Assembly (NCBI RefSeq): GCF_028204155.1 | Contig: NZ_JAQLOI010000003.1 | Coordinates: forward strand, 1,302,001-1,366,000 | Direction: 5' to 3' | DNA length: 64,000 bases | Origin: Vibrio algarum | Lineage (GTDB): Bacteria; Pseudomonadota; Gammaproteobacteria; Enterobacterales; Vibrionaceae | Shown: one piece after another, positions 17,510-26,403 of the stretch | Layout: each line of letters begins with the position of its first letter | Position numbering within the stretch: the first letter of the stretch is position 1 | Notes under the pieces: generated by a model | The model's database searches: none | Told to the model about the DNA's origin: nothing | Seen by the model: the letters and a program-made list of their open reading frames with translations, nothing else | Made by a program: the position numbers and the translations under genes

Positions 17510-18580
17510 GTGACTATAAAAGCCTTTATAACAATGCTAAAGCTCTCGACGATTGCAAGTATGGGGTTGCTTTTAACAGGCTGTGAGCAAGCCAATTCAG
17601 AAACGCAAAATGATGTGATTAAACCGGTTAAACTCTATCAAGTCCCGAGTATATCGAGCAGTGGCTATGACGTCTTTTTAGGAGAGGTTGATGCAGGTGA
17701 TCGTTCTCAATTGTCTTTCCAAGTACCTGGAGTGATCGAACTTTTGAATGTTAAAGAGGGGCAAAAGGTTTCTCAGGGCGAAGTGCTTGCGGTACTCGAT
17801 GACACAGATTACCAACTCGCTGTTGATGCATCACAGGCGCAATTTGATTTGGAAAAAACACGCTTAGAACGCAACAAGCAACTGTTTAATAAAAAATTGA
17901 TTAGTGCCGATGCATTTGATCAATCAGAGACGGCCTTTAAAGCAGCAGATGCCAATCTAGAGGAAGCAAAAACCGATCTTCAATATACTCAAATTACGGC
18001 CCCTTTTAGTGGTGTTGTGTCTCTCAAGTTTGTTCAACCTTTTCAATATGTTTCATCTAAACAACCTGTACTAAATATCATTAACAATGAAAACTTAGAT
18101 GTAAACATCGTTATTCCTGTTCCTTATATTGATAAAGCGGGGATACATAGCTTACCCAATCGTGAATATGCCGTTATCTTTGATATTAACAACACTATTG
18201 TCATACCTGCTCAGTTTAAAGAAATGTCGACACAGCCCAATGTGGATACGAACAGTTATAGTGCAACGGTCACTATTGTCCGCCCAGAGTCTTTTAATAT
18301 TCTTACAGGGATGACAGGGCAAGTGTTGCTTAGCAACAATAAAAAAGAAAATAGGTTTTCTATCCCTAATGATGCATGGATTGTGAAAGAAACGGCTAAA
18401 AGTAAGGTCTGGAAGTTTAATCAAACCACACATATTGTCGAAAGTGTTGAGGTTGAATTAGATGAATTTGGCGCTGTGGTTGCTGGTTTAAAAGCAGGAG
18501 ATCAGATAGTTGTTGCAGGTGCACAGAATTTAAAAGAGGGTCAGATGGTTAGACCTTGGACTCGCGAGGGTGGTATTTAA
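17510..18580 (+). CDS. RND efflux periplasmic adaptor (membrane fusion protein), first of two
   Basis: The 356-residue lipoprotein has a signal with lipobox LLLTGC near residue 25. The adaptor core follows: barrel-sandwich half (VPGVIELLNVKEGQKVSQGEVLAVLDD), a helical hairpin (about 95-150), the second lipoyl half (APFSGVVS), and the C-terminal barrels. It bridges an inner-membrane RND pump and an outer-membrane channel. The start is GTG 17510, with GGAG seven bases upstream; an ATG nine codons later is an alternative. Its stop shares one base with the next start (TAATG), indicating translational coupling. Confidence 0.9.
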   Translation: MTIKAFITMLKLSTIASMGLLLTGCEQANSETQNDVIKPVKLYQVPSISSSGYDVFLGEVDAGDRSQLSFQVPGVIELLNVKEGQKVSQGEVLAVLDDTDYQLAVDASQAQFDLEKTRLERNKQLFNKKLISADAFDQSETAFKAADANLEEAKTDLQYTQITAPFSGVVSLKFVQPFQYVSSKQPVLNIINNENLDVNIVIPVPYIDKAGIHSLPNREYAVIFDINNTIVIPAQFKEMSTQPNVDTNSYSATVTIVRPESFNILTGMTGQVLLSNNKKENRFSIPNDAWIVKETAKSKVWKFNQTTHIVESVEVELDEFGAVVAGLKAGDQIVVAGAQNLKEGQMVRPWTREGGI

Positions 18581-19656
18581 TGCACATTCAACATTTATAT
18601 AAGGCCGCAGTGCTACTGTTTGCATTGGTTGTATTGCAAGGGTGTGGAGAAGATACAGTCACAAAAGAACGTAAAGCGCTTACTGTCTCTACATTTGAAA
18701 TCAGCGCGCCTCTTATTAACCAGTTTAGAAATTTTAAAGGTACCGTTTCACCCGCAGATTTAACCCCTTTATCTTTTAGAGTGGAAGGTAAACTCGAAGC
18801 TATTTTGGTTCGTAAAGGTCAACAAGTAAAAAAAGGAGAATTATTGGCAAAGCTTGATACAAGTAAACTTCGTCAACAGTTAGCTGATGCTCAAGCCCAA
18901 TATGAGCTCACGGTTAAACAGCATAGCCGTGGTAAAGATCTGCTTTCTAGAAAAATGGTCTCACAATCTGAATTTGACGAGTTAACGGCAAGCAAGCAAA
19001 TGGCTTATGTGAATTTTCAGATAGCTAAAAATAACCTTGAATACACACGTTTGATTGCACCTTTCGATGGTTATATTTCTGAGGTTCCGAAAAAATCGTT
19101 CGAAAACGCAAGCCCTGGTGAAGAAATTTTGAGCGTTTACCGAGGCGATGTTGTGCGAATCCGAGTGGCTGTTTCTGACGCCGTTCTTTCGATGATAAAC
19201 CCGGATAATGATACAAATAATTACCAGATTAAAACTCGCTTTTTTGGTGATGATCGTGAATTTATATCCACATATTACGAGCATTCTAACGAGCCAGCAC
19301 AAGGTAGTAACTCGTTTGAATTTTGGCTAGAAATGGATCAGGTTGAGCCAGCGATATTACCAGGCTCGAGTGCGAGTTTAGACGTGGACCTTGTGCAAGC
19401 AGGCCTTAGAGTCCTACCTGGTTATCAAATTCCGATGACAGCGTTAGATGCAGGTGTCAGAAAGAATGAGTTCTATATTTGGAAACTTGAAAACAACACC
19501 GTATACAAACAGCCGGTAAACATTATCCAAATTAATAGCGTTGGAGCGGTTGTGGCTACTGGAGTTACAGCGGGTGATGTCATAGTTAACTCTAATCTCA
19601 GAAAAATGCGTGAGGACGCTGTCGTCGCTATAGCTAACAAGGAAGAAGTCCAGTGA
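18580..19656 (+). CDS. RND efflux periplasmic adaptor, second of two
   Basis: The 358-residue lipoprotein (lipobox VLQGC near residue 21) has the same architecture as the preceding gene but a distinct sequence: KLEAILVRKGQQVKKGELLAKLD, a helical hairpin about residues 95-145, then IAPFDGYISEV. ATG 18580 overlaps the previous stop and GAGGG lies about ten bases upstream. Its end overlaps the RND gene start by four bases (GTGA). Two different adaptors feeding one pump suggests a heteromeric adaptor ring. As I recall, Vibrio cholerae VexIJK is also a two-adaptor system; orthology is not proven here. Confidence 0.9.
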   Translation: MHIQHLYKAAVLLFALVVLQGCGEDTVTKERKALTVSTFEISAPLINQFRNFKGTVSPADLTPLSFRVEGKLEAILVRKGQQVKKGELLAKLDTSKLRQQLADAQAQYELTVKQHSRGKDLLSRKMVSQSEFDELTASKQMAYVNFQIAKNNLEYTRLIAPFDGYISEVPKKSFENASPGEEILSVYRGDVVRIRVAVSDAVLSMINPDNDTNNYQIKTRFFGDDREFISTYYEHSNEPAQGSNSFEFWLEMDQVEPAILPGSSASLDVDLVQAGLRVLPGYQIPMTALDAGVRKNEFYIWKLENNTVYKQPVNIIQINSVGAVVATGVTAGDVIVNSNLRKMREDAVVAIANKEEVQ

Positions 19657-22600
19657 GCATTGCAGAATATTCAATAAAAAATAAGGTTATCAGCTGGTTG
19701 TTCTTTGTCATTCTGGCGATTGGTGGTATTCAAAGTTTCTTTGGTTTGGGACGGCTTGAAGACCCTGCGTTTACGATCAAAGATGCGTTGGTTATTGCAA
19801 CTTATCCTGGTGCAACATCTACAGAAGTAGAAGAGGAGCTCACGTATCCGATTGAAAAGGCGATTCGTCAGTTACCTTACGTAGATAATATAAAGTCGAT
19901 TTCATCCGCTGGTATGTCGCAGATTACTGTCAGCATGAAAATGAATTACGGTCCTGATGAGCTTCCACAAATTTGGGATGAGATGCGTCGTAAGGTTAAT
20001 GATTTACAACCTATGCTGCCTTCTGGTGTAAATTCGCTTCAGATCATTGATGATTTTGGTGACGTATACGGTGTCATGATGATGTTATCGGGTGACGGTT
20101 ATGATTATGTCGAGCTGAAACGTTACGCTGATTTATTAAGTCGGGAATTAGAATTAGTGGAAGGTGTTGGCAAAGTAAGTATTGCCGGTGATCAACAAGA
20201 ATACCTGTACGTGGAAATGTCTATAGACCGTTTGGCTTCACTTAATTTGGATTTTTCTACCGTTATTTCGCTTCTTTCACAGCAAAATAGCGTAGTGAAA
20301 GCTGGCGAATTAATGATCAATGGGCAAAACCTCACTATTCGCCCTAGTGGTGACCTTAACTCTGTTGAGTCGTTAGAAAACTTAATTATTCACGGCCGTG
20401 ATACGGGCAACCTAATCAGATTGAGAGATGTTGCGTCTGTTCGAAGAGGAATTCAGGAAAAACCTGAAAATATTGTTACCTTTAATGGAAAAACAGCGAT
20501 TACACTAGGTGTTTCTTTTGGATCTGGTGTGAATGTTGTTGATGTTGGCAAGTCTCTTGACGTTAAGTTAGCCGAGCTAGAGAATATCAAGCCTGCAGGA
20601 TTAGAACTGAGCTACTTTTACAACCAATCCTTAGAAGTCGATAAATCAGTTAAAGATTTTATCGTCAGCCTTGCTGAAGCAGTCGGTATTGTCATTATTG
20701 TACTGCTATTTACCATGGGTCTGCGTAGTGGCTTGATTATTGGTATTGTCTTGTTGCTTACCGTGATGGGGACATTCATCTTAATGAAGATGAATGACAT
20801 CGAACTTCATCGAATATCACTTGGTGCTCTGATTATTGCACTTGGTATGTTGGTGGATAATGCAATTGTCATCGTAGAAGGAATATTAGTAGGTCTTAAA
20901 AAAGGTCGAACGAAACTTCAAGCTTCAAAAGATATTGTTAAACAGACGCAATGGCCACTATTAGGCGCGACAGTCATAGCAATTACAGCTTTCGCTCCTA
21001 TCGGCTTGTCAGATGATGCTACGGGTGAATTCTTAGGCTCTCTTTTCTGGGTACTGTGTTATTCGCTATTCTTAAGTTGGATTACAGCGCTCACACTTAC
21101 GCCTTTCCTTGCCGATCTTTTCTTGAAAGATGGAGAGAGTAAAGAAGGTGAAAATACAGACCCGTACAAGGGTGCGTGGTACCTGATTTTTGGGTCGTGT
21201 TTAAAGTTTGCCCTGCGTTTTAGATGGCTAACAGTAGCGGGTATGGTGACATTGCTTGTTACCGCTGTTATTGGTTTTGGTAACGTTAAGCAGCAATTTT
21301 TCCCTGCCTCTAACACGCCTATGTTTTATGTAGACATGTGGATGCCTGAAGGTACAGATATTAGAGAAACAGCTGTGCAAGCGACTGAAATAGATAGTTT
21401 TCTGCGTAGTTATGACGAAGTGGAGTTTGTTTCATCCTCTGTTGGACAAGGTTTACCGCGTTTTGCATTAACTTATGCACCAGAGAAAAGTTACGAGGCT
21501 TATGCACAATTTCAAGTGAGAGCAAAAGATCGTGAACAGATGTTTACTTTGCTGCATAAGTTAGATGACCAACTAGCGGTTTCATTTAACTCGCCGACTT
21601 TTCAATTTAAGATCATTGAATTTGGACCGTCTCCAGCATCCAAAATTGAAGCTAGAATTACCGGGCCGGACCCACAAGTCTTAAGAAATATTGCCGCTCA
21701 GGTAGAAGATATTCTTTCTGAAGATCCCGGTTCTCGGAATATTCGGAATGACTGGCGCGAAAGAACCAAAGATCTAGTGCCTTTATTCAACGAATCAAAA
21801 GCTCGTCGTATGGGCGTGTCCAAGGAAGATCTCTCCAATACATTGCAAACTGCTTTTGGCGGTTCAACCATCGGTTTATTTAGAGATGGTACGCAAATGA
21901 TACCTATCATGGTTCGTTTACCTGAAGACGAACGAGTTAATTTTGATACGGTGCAAAACCTTGGTATATGGAGCCCTAGTCAGCAGGCTTATGTACCTAT
22001 CGAACAAGTGATTGATGGAATTGATCTAGATTGGTCTGAACCATTAATCATGAGAAGAGACAGAAAGCGAACGTTGACTGTGTTAGCCGATCACGATGTT
22101 CTTGGTAACGAAACGCCTGCAAGTCTGTTTGCCCGTATTCAACCTAAAGTGGAAGCGTTGATATTGCCAGAAGGCTATGAGTTAACTTGGGGTGGTGAAT
22201 ATGAGTCATCTAAAGATGCTCAAGAGTCTCTATTTAGCTCGTTACCTATGGGATATTTATTGATGTTCATCATTACTATTTTCCTATTTGGTTCAGTTAA
22301 GAAATCATTAGTGATATGGGTTACTGTCCCACTATCTATAATCGGGGTTTCGGTGGGGTTATTAGGAACAAATATGCCGTTCAGTTTTACTGCCTTCCTT
22401 GGTCTTCTAAGTTTAAGTGGGATGATTCTAAAAAACGGTATTGTACTTTTAGATCAAATTAATATTGAGCTAGAAGAAGGGCGCGATCCATACGAAGCCA
22501 TTGTACACAGTGCAATTAGCCGGGTTAGACCAGTAAGTATGGCCGCAATCACAACCATTCTTGGCATGATACCACTCGTGTTCGATGCTTTTTTCGGTTC

Positions 22601-22712
22601 GATGGCAGTAACCATTATGGCAGGATTAGGTTTTGCTACTGTACTGACGCTTATCGTAGTACCTGTGATGTTTGCGATTCTATTTAAGATTAGAAGCCCT
22701 AAACTAACTTAA
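19653..22712 (+). CDS. RND-family efflux pump, inner-membrane subunit
   Basis: The 1019-residue protein has full RND length: one N-terminal helix, a large periplasmic loop, a membrane bundle, a second loop and a second bundle. Helix 4 carries LGMLVDNAIVIVEG, with one aspartate where AcrB has two. Helix 10 carries LSGMILKNGIVLLDQI with the conserved lysine. These residues form the proton relay. The start is GTG 19653, overlapping the previous gene's TGA. No outer-membrane channel gene is in the operon, so a TolC-like channel elsewhere is presumably shared. Substrates are unknown. Confidence 0.93.
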   Translation: MSIAEYSIKNKVISWLFFVILAIGGIQSFFGLGRLEDPAFTIKDALVIATYPGATSTEVEEELTYPIEKAIRQLPYVDNIKSISSAGMSQITVSMKMNYGPDELPQIWDEMRRKVNDLQPMLPSGVNSLQIIDDFGDVYGVMMMLSGDGYDYVELKRYADLLSRELELVEGVGKVSIAGDQQEYLYVEMSIDRLASLNLDFSTVISLLSQQNSVVKAGELMINGQNLTIRPSGDLNSVESLENLIIHGRDTGNLIRLRDVASVRRGIQEKPENIVTFNGKTAITLGVSFGSGVNVVDVGKSLDVKLAELENIKPAGLELSYFYNQSLEVDKSVKDFIVSLAEAVGIVIIVLLFTMGLRSGLIIGIVLLLTVMGTFILMKMNDIELHRISLGALIIALGMLVDNAIVIVEGILVGLKKGRTKLQASKDIVKQTQWPLLGATVIAITAFAPIGLSDDATGEFLGSLFWVLCYSLFLSWITALTLTPFLADLFLKDGESKEGENTDPYKGAWYLIFGSCLKFALRFRWLTVAGMVTLLVTAVIGFGNVKQQFFPASNTPMFYVDMWMPEGTDIRETAVQATEIDSFLRSYDEVEFVSSSVGQGLPRFALTYAPEKSYEAYAQFQVRAKDREQMFTLLHKLDDQLAVSFNSPTFQFKIIEFGPSPASKIEARITGPDPQVLRNIAAQVEDILSEDPGSRNIRNDWRERTKDLVPLFNESKARRMGVSKEDLSNTLQTAFGGSTIGLFRDGTQMIPIMVRLPEDERVNFDTVQNLGIWSPSQQAYVPIEQVIDGIDLDWSEPLIMRRDRKRTLTVLADHDVLGNETPASLFARIQPKVEALILPEGYELTWGGEYESSKDAQESLFSSLPMGYLLMFIITIFLFGSVKKSLVIWVTVPLSIIGVSVGLLGTNMPFSFTAFLGLLSLSGMILKNGIVLLDQINIELEEGRDPYEAIVHSAISRVRPVSMAAITTILGMIPLVFDAFFGSMAVTIMAGLGFATVLTLIVVPVMFAILFKIRSPKLT

Positions 22713-22732
22713 CGAGGCAAACGAAAAAATAG

Positions 22733-22760
22733 AGCCCAGCAGAATTGCTTCTACTGGGCT
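22733..22760 (-). terminator. Hairpin facing the threonine aldolase gene
   Basis: AGCCCAGCAGA (22733-22743) pairs with TCTACTGGGCT (22750-22760), one mismatch. On the minus strand it runs into CTATTTTTT, so it probably terminates ltaE transcripts. Confidence 0.65.
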
Positions 22761-22804
22761 ACTTAATGAATTAGGAACGACTATTAGGAAAGGAATAACC
22801 CTAC

Positions 22805-22845
22805 AGCCCTGTTATTTTCACTGCCTTAAACAGGGCTTTTTTTTT
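22805..22845 (+). terminator. Terminator of the RND operon
   Basis: AGCCCTGTT (22805-22813) pairs with AACAGGGCT (22829-22837), followed by a run of nine T. Confidence 0.85.
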
Positions 22846-22891
22846 GAATATCTAAATACGCACTAACGTTCGCAATGCTACTTATCTTCTG

Positions 22892-23899
22892 CTAGTTACA
22901 CAGTTCCGACAACTTCGCTATTAATGTGTCGACATCTTCTGTTGAAATATCTTTATGCGTGGCAAACCTAACGGGGTTCGTCGCTGTAATGATTATGTTT
23001 TCTTTTGCTAACTTGTCAGCTAGTAGGTTTATATCCACGCTGTCGTCAATTTTTGCGAATACTAAGTTAGTTTGAACGTAATCAGGGTTGATGTTAAACA
23101 ATTCAATTCCTTGCAAACCAACGGCTAACCTTTTTGCGTTTGCATGATCAGTAGCCAATTGCGTTACTTGCTCTGTTAACGCTAGTTTTGCGGCGGCTGC
23201 TAAAATACCGGCTTGACGCATACCTCCACCCAGCATTTTTCTCACTCTTCTTGCTCTAGCAATATATTCTTCTGTACCAAGGAGTAAGGAGCCAACTGGA
23301 GCGGAAAGGCCTTTAGACATACACACAGTAATAGAATCAAAATACTGTGTGATCTCTTTAATATCGACATTTAGAGCAACGGCAGCGTTATAAACGCGAG
23401 CGCCATCTAAGTGCAATTGTAACCCATGTTCGTCAACAAAATTGCGCGCTTTTTGTAGATAGGCTAGGGGTAAAACTTTACCATTGATGGTGTTTTCTAG
23501 GCTGAGTAATTTAGTTTGGGCAAAGTGAAAATCGTCGGGTTTGATAGCCATACGGAGCTTATCGAAACACAGTGTGCCATCTGGGTTATTTTCCACTGGT
23601 TGTGGTTGAATTGACCCTAAAACCGCAGCTCCACCTGCCTCATATTTAAAATTGTGTGCCTGTTGGCCACACAGGTATTCATCTCCTCGCTGGCAGTGTG
23701 CCATCAAACCCAGTAAATTTGCTTGAGTGCCCGACGTTGTAAAAAGAGCCGCTTCAAATCCATGCCTTTCAGCTGCCCATTGTTCCAAATCATTAACAGT
23801 AGGATCATCACCATACACATCGTCTCCAACTTCTGCGTGAGCCATTGCTGTGCGCATTGCTTGTGTAGGTCTTGTTACCGTATCTGAGCGAAAATCCAT
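22892..23899 (-). CDS. ltaE: Low-specificity L-threonine aldolase
   Basis: This PLP enzyme cleaves threonine or allo-threonine to glycine and acetaldehyde. The protein opens MDFRSDTVTRPTQAMRTAM and has the family block EVGDDVYGDDPTVN near residue 25. The PLP-binding lysine is in VCMSKGLSAPVGS near residue 199. I chose ATG 23899 (335 residues) because AAGGA lies upstream and homologues begin at this point; the frame extends to 23941 but that would overlap the Nudix gene. It follows the Nudix gene by 28 bases, likely one operon. Confidence 0.93.
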   Translation of the reverse strand: MDFRSDTVTRPTQAMRTAMAHAEVGDDVYGDDPTVNDLEQWAAERHGFEAALFTTSGTQANLLGLMAHCQRGDEYLCGQQAHNFKYEAGGAAVLGSIQPQPVENNPDGTLCFDKLRMAIKPDDFHFAQTKLLSLENTINGKVLPLAYLQKARNFVDEHGLQLHLDGARVYNAAVALNVDIKEITQYFDSITVCMSKGLSAPVGSLLLGTEEYIARARRVRKMLGGGMRQAGILAAAAKLALTEQVTQLATDHANAKRLAVGLQGIELFNINPDYVQTNLVFAKIDDSVDINLLADKLAKENIIITATNPVRFATHKDISTEDVDTLIAKLSELCN

Positions 23900-23927
23900 A
23901 TATATCCTTTCCAACTGATAGTTGTTA

Positions 23928-24497
23928 TTAAATGTAGCCACAAAGCCTTGCTTTAGACAAGCAAGCTATAGTTTTAGAATCATTAATTTTTCCGTCAATA
24001 ATCATCTGTTCTACTTCTGAAATAGTAAGAGAGAGAACCTCGATTATTTCGTCATCATCACACGTTAATCTGGATGTTTTGTTAAGTTCTTTAGCGATAT
24101 AAAGGTGTTGTACTTCATCGCAAAAACCTGCAAGAGGAATTAGCTCGCCGATGTATTGGAAATGATTGGCACTGTAATGGGTTTCTTCTTCTAATTCACG
24201 CATAGCACAATCCAACGGCAATTCTCCGGATTCTAATGTCCCGGCAGGGAGTTCGTATAACCAATCATTTATAGATGGGCGAAATTGTTTAAGCAAAAGG
24301 AGGTTACCGTTTGAAAATAAGGGCAATATCACGGTAGCGCCGGGATGCGTAATCGTTGTGTGAGTAACTTTCTTTTGATTGGGAAGTTCGATGTCACTCT
24401 CTATGAGTGAAAGTTGCTTCCATTTATGAATCAATTTAGACATATTTATGTTCTTTGGGCCATATAGGTGCTTTTGCATAGTGATAAGTGAAAACAA
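23928..24497 (-). CDS. Nudix hydrolase (ADP-ribose pyrophosphatase-like)
   Basis: The Nudix box is near residue 100: GTLESGELPLDCAMREL followed by EEETHY. It matches G-x5-E-x7-RE-U-x-EE-x-G-U except that the late glycine is histidine. A preceding RPSINDWLYELPAGTLE resembles ADP-ribose or GDP-mannose pyrophosphatases (NudF/NudK group). The first methionine at 24497 gives 189 residues; ATGs at 24479 and 24443 are possible later starts and no ribosome site decides. It shares an operon with ltaE. The substrate is not certain. Confidence 0.82.
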   Translation of the reverse strand: MFSLITMQKHLYGPKNINMSKLIHKWKQLSLIESDIELPNQKKVTHTTITHPGATVILPLFSNGNLLLLKQFRPSINDWLYELPAGTLESGELPLDCAMRELEEETHYSANHFQYIGELIPLAGFCDEVQHLYIAKELNKTSRLTCDDDEIIEVLSLTISEVEQMIIDGKINDSKTIACLSKARLCGYI

Positions 24498-24540
24498 TAA
24501 TCTCGAAAATAATTGGGATAGATAGCTGCTATCATCCTAC

Positions 24541-24574
24541 GTCACCAGAAATTCTGTCGCAATACAGAAGTGAC
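24541..24574. promoter_or_regulatory. Nested palindrome between the Nudix gene and ravA
   Basis: TTCTGT (24552-24557) pairs with ACAGAA (24564-24569), flanked by GTCAC (24541-24545) and GTGAC (24570-24574). It is 44-77 bases upstream of the Nudix start and is a candidate operator. Confidence 0.35.
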
Positions 24575-24731
24575 CAATGGCACATTTAGCAACTATAACA
24601 TGTGTAAGGTTGCCAGTTGTCTTAACGAATTATAGACAATACATATTTTTTAACGATACTGTGTTCTGTAACGTAACAGTTTAATAACAAATACATTCAG
24701 TTTTTTCTGAGTAATTATTTACGGCTTATCT

Positions 24732-26394
24732 ATGACAACATCCTTAAGAGCATCTCATGCTCAAAAAGCACTGCTATCAGAACGAATCAATAAATTGGTC
24801 AAGGCCCTTTCTTATGGTGTATATGAAAGAGAAGATACGATAAAACTGTGCTTGTTAGCAGCATTATCTGGAGAGAGTGTTTTCTTATTAGGCCCTCCGG
24901 GAATAGCCAAAAGCCTCATTGCAAAGCGTCTAATTCAAGCTTTTGATAATAGTAGCTATTTCGAATATCTCATGACTCGGTTCTCAACGCCTGAAGAGGT
25001 TTTTGGTCCATTGAGTATTCAAGAACTTAAGGACAATGGTCGGTATGTTCGTTTGACAGAAGGGTATTTGCCTCAAGCCCAAGTGGTTTTTTTAGATGAA
25101 ATCTGGAAGGCAGGGCCTGCCATACTTAATACGTTACTTACCGTAGTAAATGAAAAAACCTTTAAGAATGGTAATGAAATTCAACAAGTACCAATGCGAT
25201 TGCTTGTCTCGGCTTCGAACGAACTACCTGATGAAGACAGTGGTTTAGAAGCACTCTACGATAGAATGCTAGTGCGTATCTTTGTTAATCGAATTCAAAA
25301 TAAACAAAATTTTAAAGCGATGCTGGTGACGGGGACTGAACAAGAAGCAACAATACCTGAAGGTCTTGCCATCACCGATGAAGAATATCATCTCTGGAAA
25401 CGTGAATTAGACACTCTCGAACTCAATGATGAATGTTTTGAAAAAATATATGAGCTTAAAAACCTACTTGAAAAAAGAGGCGAAGAGACCAGTGTAAACA
25501 CATTTGGTTCGGAGTTATATGTATCCGATAGGCGGTGGAAAAAAGCCGTTAAATTATTAAAAGCGAGTGCTTATTTTAACGGACGTGATTCGATTAATCC
25601 TCTCGATTCTATTACTGCTAAAAGACTGTCTATGGCATAGCCCTGAGTCGCGACAACTCGTTCAAGAGGTAATTGAGGAGTTTGCTATAAATTATGCCTT
25701 TGATCAGCATGTGATTGGACAGCAAATAACTGTATGCCGAGAAGGTTTAGCTGCGATACAAGATGAACTTGAATCCCAATTCAGTATCACTTTGGTTAAT
25801 GAAGTGGCAACGGGTATTTTGCGCAAAGGTGGTTATAGCACCGATATTTCTAACGCAAAAATGTATAGCGTTGGAAATGCTAAGGGGTTATTAAAGCTCG
25901 TACTTTTACAAAGCAATATGTCCGTTAATGAGTCCGAAAAAGGAGACAGTCGCTGGATCTATGTCGCGAAAGATGAACTAGAAAAAGTGATTAAGGAAGG
26001 GGGCGGAGATGCTTACGGTTATGTTAATCAAAACAGTAACCTTTGCCGTATCCGATTTGATATGAATGTCTCAGATAGCTTGGTAGTCAAAGATATCGCG
26101 AATCGTTCTGTTTTAGCGGGCCTTGTGACTAATCAAGGGCTTGATTCTACTCTTTATGGCGAATGGTGCGAAAAGGCAGAGTCAGCAATAAAACAGCTGA
26201 CAGAAGCTGAACATCATTTACGCAAAGTACGTTCTGATTTTCATGGTGCTCTACCGCATAGCTTTATTGATGACCGATTGCCCGCCAAAATGGAAAGCAG
26301 TTTACAATCGTTGATGGAAGATCTGGACAATATCAAATTAGATAGTGACAAGGTGACGCAAAGAATCAAAAGTTTGGACCAGTATTTTGCTTAG
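24732..26394 (+). pseudogene. ravA: ATPase RavA (MoxR AAA+ family), frameshifted near 25608
   Basis: RavA is the hexameric MoxR ATPase that works with ViaA and, in E. coli, binds the inducible lysine decarboxylase. The first frame (24732-25640) holds the AAA+ core: Walker A GPPGIAKS near residue 55, Walker B VVFLDEIWK near 116, sensor SASNELPDEDSG, and SDRRWKKAVKLLKASA near 265. Homology then jumps to the +1 frame at about 25605-25615, where LLLLKDCLWHSPES continues through the C-terminal region to 26394. Dropping one T at 25607-25608 restores a single 553-residue frame with PLDLLLLKDCLW, the length I recall for homologues. The downstream frame has only a weak GTG start and no ribosome site. 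Confidence 0.88.
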
Positions 26395-26403
26395 GGATAA
26401 ACG

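Noticed and set aside
25567..26394. Independent gene starting at GTG 25567 inside ravA
   Set aside because: No ribosome site, and the first residues do not match RavA until the point where the upstream frame loses homology, so it is the second part of one gene.
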